Notes under the pieces: generated by a model
What the model saw: the letters and a program-made list of their open reading frames with translations, nothing else
Databases searched by the model: none
Told to the model about the DNA's origin: nothing
Shown here: positions 1-9,568 of the stretch, piece by piece
Layout of the letters: each line of letters begins with the position of its first letter
How positions within the stretch are numbered: position 1 is the stretch's first letter
Made by a program: the position numbers and the translations under genes
NCBI GenBank assembly: GCA_026724425.1
Contig: JAIUCV010000076.1
Location: 4,363,501-4,427,500 of the forward strand
Length of the DNA stretch: 64,000 bases
Reading direction: 5' to 3'
From: Erythrophleum ivorense
Taxonomy: Eukaryota > Streptophyta > Magnoliopsida > Fabales > Fabaceae

Positions 1-386
1 CCAAGCAATCGGTGAAGCCCTGAGGCGATTAGGCGAAATCTATCGATTCGAATAAGCAAACCGGTTCGAATTCCAGAGAGAAAGAAGAAAATTACCTTTT
101 TGCGTGTAAGGCGGTTGAAGGCAATGGACAGGCAAAAAAGGAATTAATGTTGAAAAGGAATCCGGACGGTTTCTTTAAAAAGAGGCTTCGCGATTATCAA
201 GGGAAAAACTTCCCCTGAACTTTTCATTTTCCCGCTTGGAAAAACTTAACGGGACACGGGCCTTTTTTGCGAAATCTCAATCGCTAGCCAACGTTGCAAT
301 TTTAATAAACTGCCAGCACGTGTGTCGATGACGTGGCAATCCCACTCCTAACAAGCTGCTTGCTAAGCGGCACAACTCCTTCTTTT

Positions 387-484
387 GACGAGCTGACGTT
401 GAAATAAGGATGAACGGTTATTCTCTTCGACGAGCTGATTCGTATGAGACCGTTATAGATGGTTAAGTCTCTTTGACGAGCTGA
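387..484 (+). repeat. Three spaced copies of GACGAGCTGA
   Basis: GACGAGCTGA occurs at 387-396, 429-438 and 475-484, each preceded by a CTT-rich stretch. The spacing is 42 and 46 bases. A further GACGAGCT lies near 640. They look like a degenerate short tandem repeat in the tail of an LTR element. Confidence 0.6.
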
Positions 485-731
485 TGTCAAGAACAATCAT
501 CAAAATGCATATACTTTTGCGGACAAGATGACGTCAACGTACTCTTTTCCCTTCTTATGGTTTTTATCCCAAACCGGGTTTTTCCATATCAAGGTTTTAA
601 CGAGGCGGCACGAATCTAAAGTCAATCGCATCGAAGACGAGCTAGCACTGGCATCTCGTATTTGTTACTAATAACTCTTGAGCTCAACTCCCATTCATGA
701 AGTTTGCCGACTTCATTCGACTCGCCAAACT

Positions 732-748
732 GGGGGGGGGGGACTTAT
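732..748 (+). promoter_or_regulatory. Polypurine tract candidate before LTR remnant
   Basis: An 11-base G run at 732-742 is followed by ACTTAT and then TGTTAGAGG, which has the form of an LTR start. A G-rich tract immediately before an LTR is where plus-strand DNA synthesis is primed. Confidence 0.45.
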
Positions 749-1232
749 TGTTAGAGGTGAAATGAGCACATTTCCCCGAGCCCATCGCAATGAGTAACAG
801 CGCGAAAAGCCCGGCCCGTCTTCAGCCCTAACCTCCTCACAGAAATGGAAAGCCTTGAGGAGGAAGATAATACTTTGAGCAAAAAGGTAATAACAGCAGC
901 CGCCACTCGAAGAAAGGAAAGAAATCAAGAGAAGAAGAAGATTTCCTTTATGATCAAGAGGAGAATATTCAGCAGAGAATCGCCTTAACTCAACTGTATA
1001 AGGAGAGGTCTTCATTCTCTGAAGACCAAGTCACGCAGCCCTGAAAACCCTAAAAGCATTTGCTCGCCTTTTCTCTGTTTAGTTCGTTATTCGCATTACG
1101 TCTCGTCAAGGCCTGTTTGACGAGACGATCTCTTGTATCCAAACTTCTTTTCGAGTAATAAATCCGAAGCTTCCCAAGTCTCCCATCCGAAATATCCCGT
1201 CACATTAACGTGTGCTATTTCTGGAATCAACA
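749..1232 (+). mobile_element. LTR remnant of unassigned retrotransposon, truncated at 3' side
   Basis: The segment starts TGTTAGAGG just after a polypurine tract and has a TATA-like TATAAGG at 997-1003, as expected of an LTR promoter. At about 1232 it abruptly changes into sequence matching the Athila-like LTR at 7115 onward. Two LTRs therefore appear to be joined end to end, each missing part. No second copy is in the window to confirm the boundaries. Confidence 0.4.
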
Positions 1233-2347
1233 GGGATCACTGCGGGCCAAGCCTGGACTTCATCAAGACTCAAGCCCACGCCATTCCACGCGATCAGAAG
1301 GTGGCAGCCGCGCCTCACTCAAGACTTGGTGAGCAAGTTCAAGCGAGGAGAAGAAATGGAAAGTTTCCTCTTCTCTTTTGCGCATTAACTCAGCCGACCT
1401 AGCCTCTCCTCACCTATATATACTTGCTTTTAGCCTCTTGTATCAGAAGCACGATATCATAGACACAACTCTCTTCAATAAACCGGAGCCACTTAGGTGG
1501 TCTCCTTGCTCTTTCTTTTCTTTTGCATCTTGTACATACTCGCATGTTTTAGCTTAAGTCTAGGGTTTTAGAGGTTTCTCTCTAGGGGAGAGCGGCGGCT
1601 TGATCTCTATCACTCCGCCTCCTTTCCCTAGAACTATGAGATCCTCTCTACTCCTTTAGACTCGTTATTGAATCATGGATCTTTCAAAGAAGACATGACA
1701 TGATAAGCTATCGAGAATCGGTTGTTAAAGAAAGGGAAACCTTATGGTTCACCATCTTTATTCACACCTAAAGCTTGTTGCTAGAGTAGCTAACTAGCGA
1801 CTCGATATAAGGTTGATATACTCTCCAAAAGCTTGTTATATCTCTGGTCCTAATATTTGATGGGCAATTCGTCTTAGGCTATGAAAGTAAACCTAAGGAG
1901 TTTTGTGAACAATCACTACCCGATTGTATTGCATGTTACACTCTTCAATGACCATGTGAAAGCTGAGTCCATTGGTTTAAGAAACATAGGTGGTCGGAGC
2001 CACGAAAGTGGGATGACCACATCTTAGTGTTTTGAGTTCATAGAAATCGGATTTAACAAACTTTTCAATCGACTTGGCTTATGTCTTTTGCGGATTGTCC
2101 TTTGTTCAATAATGGTGTTTGTATAGTTTGCATTTGTTATTTAATCTCCCTTATAAAACATAATACAAAACCCCTTGCATATTATTGATTTAGCTTAACC
2201 AAATCTTTACAAATGTGTAATGTGCAATTCGCATTCTCTTGTGGATCGACCCCTAAGTACTACAACAACATGTTGTGCACTTGCAACCATGTTTAGCTTA
2301 GGGTTTTTATTACTTGATACATACCACACCCATGTCTGGCCACATCA
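1233..2347 (+). repeat. Left LTR of Athila-like element 1, 5'-truncated
   Basis: This segment matches 7115-8230 with roughly a dozen differences by eye, or about 1 percent. It ends in CACATCA like the right LTR. A TATA run is at 1415-1422. Homology starts abruptly at GGGAT (1233), so the U3 portion present at 6671-7114 is missing. Confidence 0.85.
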
Positions 2348-2353
2348 AGTTTT

Positions 2354-2367
2354 TGGCGCCGTTGCCG
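2354..2367 (+). promoter_or_regulatory. Primer binding site, tRNA-Asp type
   Basis: TGGCGCCGTTGCCG lies six bases after the LTR end. It complements the 3' end of plant tRNA-Asp, the primer known for Athila elements. The following bases (TGATT) diverge from the fuller match seen in element 2 at 50122. Confidence 0.8.
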
Positions 2368-2483
2368 TGATTTTGCATTGCACTTACACGTTTATGAGAT
2401 TAAAAGTTAAGACTAGATCTTTTGTTTCATGTTTACTAACTTTTGCAATTTTGTTTCTCTTATGTTCCTTAGGTACTTTAAGG

Positions 2484-3353
2484 ATGAGCCACTACTCGAG
2501 CATGAGTAACCACTTTGAAGGGAGAAAACCTCTTCCCCATGAAGTCCAAAGGCGGCCACATGATTCAAATCCGGCCGGAGACTTCATCCCAATGCCAATC
2601 CCACCAAAGTTTCGCCACCCACTCTTTGCCGAGACTAGCCGAGAAGAGCATCATCACTATCATCAAAACCGATCACCGGTTTATCAAGGCCGACCTCACC
2701 AGCCACCTCATCATCACCACCGTCCGCGCCCCAACCTTCCCACATACCAAGGGCACGCGCTTAATAGGCGGAGAGATGACAATCTCAAAGCCATGATAGA
2801 AGACTTCATGGAAATTCAAAGAAAGTCTAGCCAAAGTCTTAAGACAAGGTTAGAGTTTCTAAAGCATGACCTTGATAGAAAGTTCGGGAACCTCTCTGAC
2901 CAAGTGGAGAGAGTCGAATCAAGGTGTATTGAAGTGGAAGGGGAGCTAAGGGAACAAGCCGCAACCGTTGGAGGCAACACCAAGGCAATCCGAGACTTAA
3001 ACCTCAACTCAAAGGAGATGGATAGCCACTTGGATGAGAAGATCACCGGCTTAGAAGACAACCTTAATGGCACAACCATGAGCCTCAACTCAATCTCGCT
3101 TGTTGCTCACCAAGCCAAGAAGAGAGCATCGGAGGTCAACCAAAGAGAGAAGGAGCTTTACTCAACCATGGTGATGTTGGTGGAAGGGCAAGAACAATTC
3201 AAGGTATCAATCAATGACTTGAAGCGTCTTGTGGAAGAGAGATACAAAGAGCTACTTGAGAATACCACGCTATGGCAAGATACAACCGGAGGAGCCTCCG
3301 AAAGAGTCAAAGACCTCACCAAACGCTTGGAAGATATGGAAGAAAGAGACTGA
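2484..3353 (+). CDS. Gag-like protein of Athila-like element 1
   Basis: The reading frame is open from before the LTR end to TGA at 3351. I chose ATG 2484 as start because it lies after the primer site and opens a hydrophilic protein. An ATG at 2394 would add a hydrophobic stretch that looks like translated leader. The 289-residue product has a His/Pro-rich N-terminal part, with several HH and PPHHHH runs. A long Lys/Glu-rich region of coiled-coil type covers the C-terminal two thirds. I see no zinc knuckle and no clear capsid-type domain. It presumably packages the element RNA, by analogy with Athila ORF1. The same frame continues past the single TGA into the protease region. Confidence 0.6.
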   Translation: MSHYSSMSNHFEGRKPLPHEVQRRPHDSNPAGDFIPMPIPPKFRHPLFAETSREEHHHYHQNRSPVYQGRPHQPPHHHHRPRPNLPTYQGHALNRRRDDNLKAMIEDFMEIQRKSSQSLKTRLEFLKHDLDRKFGNLSDQVERVESRCIEVEGELREQAATVGGNTKAIRDLNLNSKEMDSHLDEKITGLEDNLNGTTMSLNSISLVAHQAKKRASEVNQREKELYSTMVMLVEGQEQFKVSINDLKRLVEERYKELLENTTLWQDTTGGASERVKDLTKRLEDMEERD

Positions 3354-4316
3354 ACTTCAAAAGACACAAAAGCGGCCAACTCAAAGCCTACCAATGCTTT
3401 GGTTGCTTTTGGCGCTAGAGAAACTAATCCAAGAGTGGTTTGGGATGGGGATGAAAGGAGACAAAGCAAGCGGACAGCAAGGATAAGAGGAAGAAAGTTG
3501 CCGGAAGGAACACCACTCTCTCCAAGATCTTCACTACCACCCGTCCCTAAGGAGAAAAGGAAAGCGAGCTCATCAATGGATTGCATCATTGATGACTTCA
3601 ATTTCATGGCAAAAAGGTTCCCTAGCAATATGCCCTTTGATGTCGCTTGCAACAAGAGCCCTTACCTTCAAGACTTTGTATGGACTCATGATTGGAGCTT
3701 AGCCGAGGTGGAGAAGATGTATAATGAAGCAAGAGAGGAAATGCCTGCGCCAAGGACACTACACAAGCTTCATGACCCAGGTTACTTCCTTATACATTGC
3801 TCCATCAATGGCAAATTCTTTGATGATGCACTATGCGACTCCGGTTCAAGCGTGAACCTCATGCCGGCTGTGATAGCAAGATATTTGGGATTGATCGAGT
3901 CCATGGAGCGGACCAACATGGGCATAAAGCTTGCCAACAACTCTTCATTCAAACCACTTGGCAAGGTAAGAGATTTTCAACTTTCCTTTGAAGATTGCAT
4001 CATCCCGGCCGATTTCTATGTTGTCACTATGGAGGATCCGGAAGACCAAGCCCTTCTACTTGGGAGATCCTTCTTAGAAACAGCCGGAGCAATTATGGAT
4101 TGGCCAAACAGGATAATCTCACTAGCCAATGTTGACAAGGATACCTATTATGTTGCTGCACCTCCCGGTTTCTCATCCAAAAGATTTTGGTACACAAGAG
4201 GAGGAGAAAGCTCGCAACAAGGTTACTTGATAAAAGAAGTGTTACAAGACAAGATGCACTTGGAGCCATCCAGTACTAGGAGCTTTCTACAGCCTCCACA
4301 CTTGCCTAACACCTAA
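3354..4316 (+). CDS. Retropepsin-like protease region of Athila-like element 1
   Basis: The frame is the same as gag and is separated from it by one TGA (3351-3353). It is open to TAA at 4314. The first in-frame ATG is 3399. The aspartic protease active-site motif DSGS is at 3837-3848, preceded by SINGKFFDDALC. A downstream block LLLGRSFLETAGAIMDWP contains the second conserved hydrophobic-GR segment of plant retropepsins. The enzyme would cut the Gag polyprotein. No reverse transcriptase follows. The single in-frame stop may be a point mutation or a readthrough site, and the sequence alone does not decide between them. Confidence 0.7.
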   Translation, partial: TSKDTKAANSKPTNALVAFGARETNPRVVWDGDERRQSKRTARIRGRKLPEGTPLSPRSSLPPVPKEKRKASSSMDCIIDDFNFMAKRFPSNMPFDVACNKSPYLQDFVWTHDWSLAEVEKMYNEAREEMPAPRTLHKLHDPGYFLIHCSINGKFFDDALCDSGSSVNLMPAVIARYLGLIESMERTNMGIKLANNSSFKPLGKVRDFQLSFEDCIIPADFYVVTMEDPEDQALLLGRSFLETAGAIMDWPNRIISLANVDKDTYYVAAPPGFSSKRFWYTRGGESSQQGYLIKEVLQDKMHLEPSSTRSFLQPPHLPNT

Positions 4317-4358
4317 GGAACACAAGGAGTCGAGCTACAAAGACTTAAAACTAGCGCT

Positions 4359-4376
4359 TATGGGAGGCAACCCATA
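4359..4376 (+). promoter_or_regulatory. Perfect hairpin TATGGG-AGGCAA-CCCATA
   Basis: A 6-bp perfect stem (4359-4364 with 4371-4376) closes the loop AGGCAA, 43 bases after the protease stop codon. The same hairpin with the same loop occurs after the protease of Athila-like element 2 (52905-52922), although the surrounding DNA is otherwise different. Confidence 0.65.
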
Positions 4377-5758
4377 TTTTTCTCTTCTTTTTAACTTTTG
4401 TTTTGATTTTATTATTAACTTGAATTTTTTGGGAATTTTATAAAATCCACACAATAAAAAAAAAAAAAAAATTATTATGTTTTAGGATAAGTGCCAAAGA
4501 AGACCATCAAAGGAGTTTTGCATGTTTCATGAGCCGGAGCTTAATGAAGTCGAGTTATCCCACCCATACCATCCCACCCTTGTTCATGGACCACGAACAA
4601 TGCGGTCAACACCTTGGGATGCTAAAGGAGGATTAAGGAGACAAATCGGTCGAAGAAAATCACTCAACGGTCGAGCCAAATGGAAGATATTAGGTCCAGT
4701 ACCATCTTCTCGGCCAAACAGGTAACACGGAGGACCCACTTGACCCATCTCACAAACGGCTCAACCAAAGTCCACCAAACTTCACAGGCGGCCAAACAAC
4801 ACCATATTGGTCGGAAAATCCAAAAGATAGGACGGAGGAATGTTGACGGATAAGGAGATACGCACAAATGCCACATCCGGTCGATGGCGGGCAACCGAAG
4901 GCCGACAAAAACCAAAATCACGGCACGGCGACACCACCACCTGGAAATGGATTCTTGAAGCTTCAATATCCGTTTTCCACAAGAAAATCCACGGACGGAC
5001 GAGCCAAATTCAAGAATGGTCAAAAATCTCTTCCCGGAGCCGATTTGATCACGTTGTGAAGGAAGTCTCAAACCGCTGGTCCATTTGCTCTCAAACTTCT
5101 CCAGTGGTCACAAAATATAAGGTTGGTCCACGGATTTTCAAGCTCGGTCGGAGAATTCATCATCGTTTGGGCTGTGGTCTATTGCACACTCTTCGGATCA
5201 TCTGGATGGCCACCAAATGATGAATCTCCCAGACCGCTCGTTTGTTTGACCTCAAACTTCACCACGGCTCCTAAAATATATGCTTGTTCGGTGGAATTTC
5301 AAGACCGGTCAGAGAATTGTTCACGGTTCACGCTGTGGTCCCTCACATCACCTTCTGGCCGACCGAAGGATCCACCCGATGACGAATTTTTCAAACCGCT
5401 CGACCAAATCACCTGAAACTTCACCGGCGGCCCTAAAACATAATATTGGACGGTAAGTTTTCGATCCCGTTCATAAAATTCTTAACGGTTTGTCATGTGG
5501 TCCACATGCCTCATTTTTGGCCGACACACGGGCCTTACACGACCAAACTGCACATCGGACGAAATCACACCTTAGGATTGAAAACTCACCGACCAAATAC
5601 ATCTAAGGAATGATTTGATGCTGTCATCTCACACTTGAAGTCCCTCAAAAAGCAAAACCGCGCTTCATGACCTATGGTCACACTTTGGTAACACAATCCG
5701 CAACACTTTCCCAACAAATTCACTTTTCTTTTTAACCCCTCTTAATTGGATTTGCTTC
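4377..5758 (+). other. Noncoding internal region of Athila-like element 1 with ~162-bp degenerate repeats
   Basis: I find no protein with a recognisable domain. Blocks such as AACCGCT followed by AAACTTCNCC and a 'CCTAAAATATA'-like run recur at 5070/5093, 5233/5254 and 5393/5416, a period of 161-162 bases. An older copy of AAACTTCACAGGCGGCC lies near 4777. This is a decayed tandem array of about four units. Confidence 0.55.
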
Positions 5759-5789
5759 CACCGGGACGGTGCAAGTTAAGTCTGGGGGG
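5759..5789 (+). promoter_or_regulatory. Hairpin CACC-GGGAC-GGTG plus internal polypurine tract
   Basis: CACC (5759-5762) pairs with GGTG (5768-5771), and flanking CTT/AAG can extend the stem past one mismatch. It is followed by AAGTCTGGGGGG (5778-5789), nearly the same as the polypurine tract at the right LTR (6657-6670). Element 2 has the same arrangement at 53622-53652. An internal second polypurine tract would allow a second plus-strand start. Confidence 0.55.
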
Positions 5790-6656
5790 ATTACTAACAA
5801 GTTTGTTCTTTTTGACTTTTCCTTTTTTTTTTATTTTTCTTTGAGTCGTTTTATTGAGTCAAAATTTTGTCCGAGAATTATGACCTTTTCTTTGAAACTA
5901 ACCATGTTACACTAATGTTTAAGTGACCATTGAAACAGTATTTGGCAACACATTCACTCAATGTACACGTTGAGCAGATCGGTCTACCAAAAATGGCCAC
6001 ATTTCCAAAAAAGCCGATGGAGGATCCATCTTTGACTCCGCACCTTAATGAACTTAACCTTCTCAGCTAGGGGCTTGGTTTTACAAAGGGGACGACTCCT
6101 CATCCTCACCGAATAGTGAAAGTCTATGTGAGTTTGGTTTCCCCTCTCTCTCCCCTCCAATTTTAAGAAAAAGCATCAAGGTCCAAGTAACCGGGGATTA
6201 GGTGGCAACCACCATCAATACTCGCGTATATGGAAGACCTTTTGATCCAAGTAACCGGGGATTAGGTGGCTACAACCATAAAAAAAAAAGGGATCAATCG
6301 ACTTAAGGAGTGAGAAGGGAGAGAGGTGAAACAAGGGCCAATACAAGTGTTTAAACACAAGAGGATGAGAAAGAGATCATAAACCCTTTGATCGATACCC
6401 CCTAGTTGAGACCACACCTTTAAAAACTAAAGGAGTCAAAGGAGGTGAGCCCGGATGGTCATATGGAGTGTGGGTTACTTTGCGATGACTGCTAATCTCA
6501 ATGTAAGTACTTATGTTCCTCATCATAAAGCCAAAACCGTTTTTCATGTGGATTACTAGAACATAAGCTAACATGGATTTTCAAAATGCATTGAGAGTTC
6601 TCACGTTTTCAAACCTCTTTTCCTTTCTTGGTTTGCTTGAGGACAAGCAAAACGCT
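5790..6656 (+). other. 3' noncoding region between the two polypurine tracts
   Basis: No coding sequence is seen. The phrase AAGTAACCGGGGATTAGGTGGC occurs twice, near 6185 and 6246, as a local duplication of about 60 bases. A pyrimidine-rich run and the phrase GGTTTGCTTGAGGACAAGC lead into the terminal polypurine tract. Confidence 0.5.
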
Positions 6657-6670
6657 AAGTCTGGGGGAGT
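6657..6670 (+). promoter_or_regulatory. Polypurine tract before right LTR
   Basis: AAGTCTGGGGGAGT directly precedes TGATATATCC, the LTR start. It is the plus-strand primer site of the element. Confidence 0.8.
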
Positions 6671-8230
6671 TGATATATCCATATTTTACATGTTTTTACC
6701 TTGGTTTTCTTTATATTTTCTTACCTAATAATAATGAGTTTGTATCCAAGAGGTAGTTTTCTTGTATATTTTGGTTTTGGGAAGTAAACAGGTCAAAATG
6801 GCAAAAAGAAGGCAAAATGGAGCAAAAGAACTTCAAACAATAATCCATGCAAGTTCCCAAGTCAAGAGCTTCATCAAAACTCAAGTTGGCCGTTTTCCCG
6901 CATTCGGACAGAATCGAAGCATCCGAAAGATGACCGCGGCAAAGGGTCTTTCCGACGTCGAAATCATGAAAAGATATATAAATGAGTCATGCGTCGCGGC
7001 GAAGTGGAATTGGGCCATTTGGAGTAGAAATGCGGCCTAGGATCGTTTTCTCCCAAGACATGTCCGTCTGGCGAGTAAGTGAAGCCCATGGAGCTTAGAT
7101 GAGCGAAATGGACCGGGATAACTGCAGGCCAAGCCTGGACTTCATCAAGACTCAATCCCACGCCATTCCACGCGATCAGAAGGTGGCAGCCGCGCCTCAC
7201 TCAAGACTTGGTGAGCAAGTTCAAGCGAGGAGAAGAAATGGAAAGTTTCCTCTTCTCTTTTGCGCATTAACTCAGCCGACCTAGCCTCCCCTCACCTATA
7301 TATACTTGCTTTTAGCCTCTTGTATCAGAAGCACGATATCATAGACACAACTCTCTTCAATAAACCGGAGCCACTTAGGTGGTCTCCTTGCTCTTTCTTT
7401 TCTTTTGCATCTTGTACATACTCGCATGTTTTAGCTTAAGTCTAGGGTTTTAGAGGTTTCTCTCTAGGGGAGAGCGGCGGCTTGATCTCTATCACTCCGC
7501 CTCCTTTCCCTAGAACTATGAGATCCTCTCTACTCCTTTAGACTCGTTATTGAATCATGGATCTTTCAAAGAAGACATGACATGATAAGCTATCGAGAAT
7601 CGGTTGTTAAAGAAAGGGAAACCTTATGGTTCACCATCTTTATTCACACCTAAAGCTTGTTGCTATAGTAGCTAACTAGCGACTCGATCTAAGGTTGATA
7701 TACTCTCCAAAAGCTTGTTATATCTCCGGTCCTAATATTTGATGGGCAATTCGTCTTAGGCTATGAAAGTAGACCTAAGGAGTTTTGTGAACAATCACTA
7801 CCCGATTGTATTGCATGTTTCACTCTTCAATGACCATGTGAAAGCTGAGTCCATTGGTTTAAGAAACATAGGTGGTCGGAGCCACGAAAGTGGGATGACC
7901 ACATCTTAGTGTTTTGAGTTCATAGAAATCGGATTTAACAAACTTTTCAATCGACTTGGCTTATGTCTTTTGCGGATTGTCCTTTGTTCAATAATGGTGT
8001 TTGTATAGTTTGCATTTGTTATTTAATCTCCCTTATAAAACAAAATACAAAACCCCTTGCATATTATTGATTTAGCTTAACCAAATCTTTACAAATGTGT
8101 AATGTGCAATTCGCATTCTCTTGTGGATCGACCCCTAAGTACTACAACAACATGTTGTGCACTTGCAACCATCTTTAGCTTCGGGTTTTTATTACTTGCA
8201 TACATACCACACCCATGTCTGGCCACATCA
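6671..8230 (+). repeat. Right LTR of Athila-like element 1
   Basis: This is a 1560-bp LTR, TGATATATCC...CCACATCA, with canonical TG...CA ends and a TATA run at 7297-7304. Its last 1116 bp match the left LTR. Conserved phrases TCGGAGCCACGAAAGTGG and TGTGCACTTGCA are shared with the solo LTR at 41167 and with the LTRs of element 2. Confidence 0.85.
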
Positions 8231-8244
8231 GGTAGTGCAGTGAG

Positions 8245-9568
8245 ATGGATGCAGGAGCTAGAGGTCGTGGTAGAGGCCGTGGTGGATGCCGTGGCAGAGG
8301 CCGTGGTCGTGGAGCGCAGGCGGATTCTGGTGAGAGTGCAGTGCCTAGTGTGGCGACAGCGTCAGAGGCTAAGTTTGTGGCGAGTGAGGCCAGTTTGGGC
8401 GCTAGTGGAGGCGCGGGAGTTGGGGTTGCCCCAGGTGCGGATGCCGCTCCGGCTCATGGTCTTGGTGACCAGTTGATGGGACTTTTGACGCAGATCTTGG
8501 CACGTCTCCCGCAGGCGGTTCCAGAGCAGGCTCCGGGTGTTCCTCCGGTGGTGGGGGCACAGCAGGGCGCGTTCGTTGGGCAACATGGTGCTGCGGTGGT
8601 TGGGCATCCTTCCTATCTGGAGATGATGAGGGAGATGTATAGGATCGGGACGCCTTTCTTTGAGGGTAGAGGTGGGCCCGAGGAGGCCGATGAGTGGCGG
8701 TAGAGACTGGAACGGAACTTCCGTTCGGTCAGGTGTCCAGAGGGATACCAGGTGGAGTTGGCAGTGCATTACCTTGGTGGGGATGCACATTTGTGGTGGC
8801 GATCTGTCATGTTGAGGAGGGCAGTGTGGACTTGGGGTGACTTCCTAGCGGAGTTCAAAGCAAAGTATTTTCCTCATGAGGCTAGAGACAGATTTCAGAT
8901 GAGGTTTGTGGCTTTGACTCAGGGTGAGAGATCAGTGCGTGAGTATGACGCCGAGTTCGGTAGACTTGTGGCGTATACTGGTTACGGTTTTGAGGGCGAG
9001 CAGAGTCTGATGGCGAGATTCCTTCAGTGTCTTCGATCTAGCATCAGGACTTAGTGTAGGGGTAGCACGTATGCTACGAGAGCAGAGTTGGTGGAGCTAG
9101 CGGCTTCCATCGAGGAGGACCTTCGTGAGCAGGTTGGTCCAGTTGTGGTGCCAGCTGCGGTTGTTCCTGTTACCCAGCCGAGGGGCCAGCAGCAACAGCA
9201 GCAGCGTAGGAGTTTCAGTTCTGGTTCTGACAAGGGCGGCAAGCCTGCGCAGGGCCAGAAGAGGAGGTTTGAGGAGGTTGCTGGAGGCAGCCAGAGTACT
9301 CGTGGTTGCTTCGGTTGTGGGAGCTTGGAGCATCGAGTGGCTAGTTGTCCCAAGAGTGGTGCGTCTCGGGATACTAGAGTGTGCTTTCACTGCAGATAGC
9401 CGGGACACCTAAGGCCGATGTGTCCCAAGTTGCAGCAGTTGTCAGTGGCGTCGGTTCAGCCGGTATCGCAGGTTGCAGCGGTGCAGCCGTTCGAGCAGTT
9501 GGGAGCAGCGCCGCGAGTGTACTCTTCGGCAGAGGTGGGCCAGACAAGTCAGTCAGGCCAGATCACAG
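8245..9568 (+). pseudogene. gag of Tekay copy A, three premature TAG stops
   Basis: One frame runs from ATG 8245 to the candidate splice donor at 9569, broken by TAG at 8701, 9052 and 9397. The N-terminus is Arg/Gly-rich (MDAGARGRGRGRG). The middle has the retrotransposon Gag domain, with YLGGDAHLWWR and FKAKYFP near 8770-8880. The C-terminal part has two zinc knuckles, CFGCGSLEHRVASC near 9308 and a second one broken by the 9397 stop. Gag forms the virus-like particle and binds RNA. Where copy B can be compared, the amino acid at the 9052 stop position is Gln. Confidence 0.85.

Larger units (their letters stand above)
1..748 (+). other. 3' noncoding tail of an unassigned LTR retrotransposon
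   Basis: I find no coding region here. The stretch ends in an 11-G tract followed by what looks like an LTR start, so it reads as the untranslated tail upstream of a 3' LTR. It carries spaced copies of GACGAGCTGA and several near copies of GACGAGCT. The family is not recognised, and the rest of the element lies outside the window. Confidence 0.4.
1233..8230 (+). mobile_element. Athila-like non-autonomous LTR retrotransposon 1 (Gag-protease only)
   Basis: The order is left LTR remnant, tRNA-Asp-type primer site, Gag ORF, protease ORF, a long noncoding region, a polypurine tract and a complete right LTR. Reverse transcriptase, RNase H and integrase are absent, so mobility would need enzymes from a relative. 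The primer site, the LTR ends (TGATATATCC...ACATCA) and the DSGS protease followed by a LLLGRSFLETAGAIMDWP-type block match Athila-group gypsy elements. The left LTR lacks its first 440 or so bases, replaced by foreign LTR sequence, so no target duplication can be checked. The right end abuts a Tekay element 14 bp before its gag start. Confidence 0.8.

Noticed and set aside
2220..2483. Hydrophobic N-terminal extension of the Athila-like element 1 Gag
   Set aside because: This part lies in the LTR and leader around the primer site, so it is unlikely to be translated as part of Gag.
8102..8476. 124-codon frame crossing from the Athila-like LTR into Tekay gag
   Set aside because: It runs across an element boundary in a frame different from gag, so it is not a real fusion gene.
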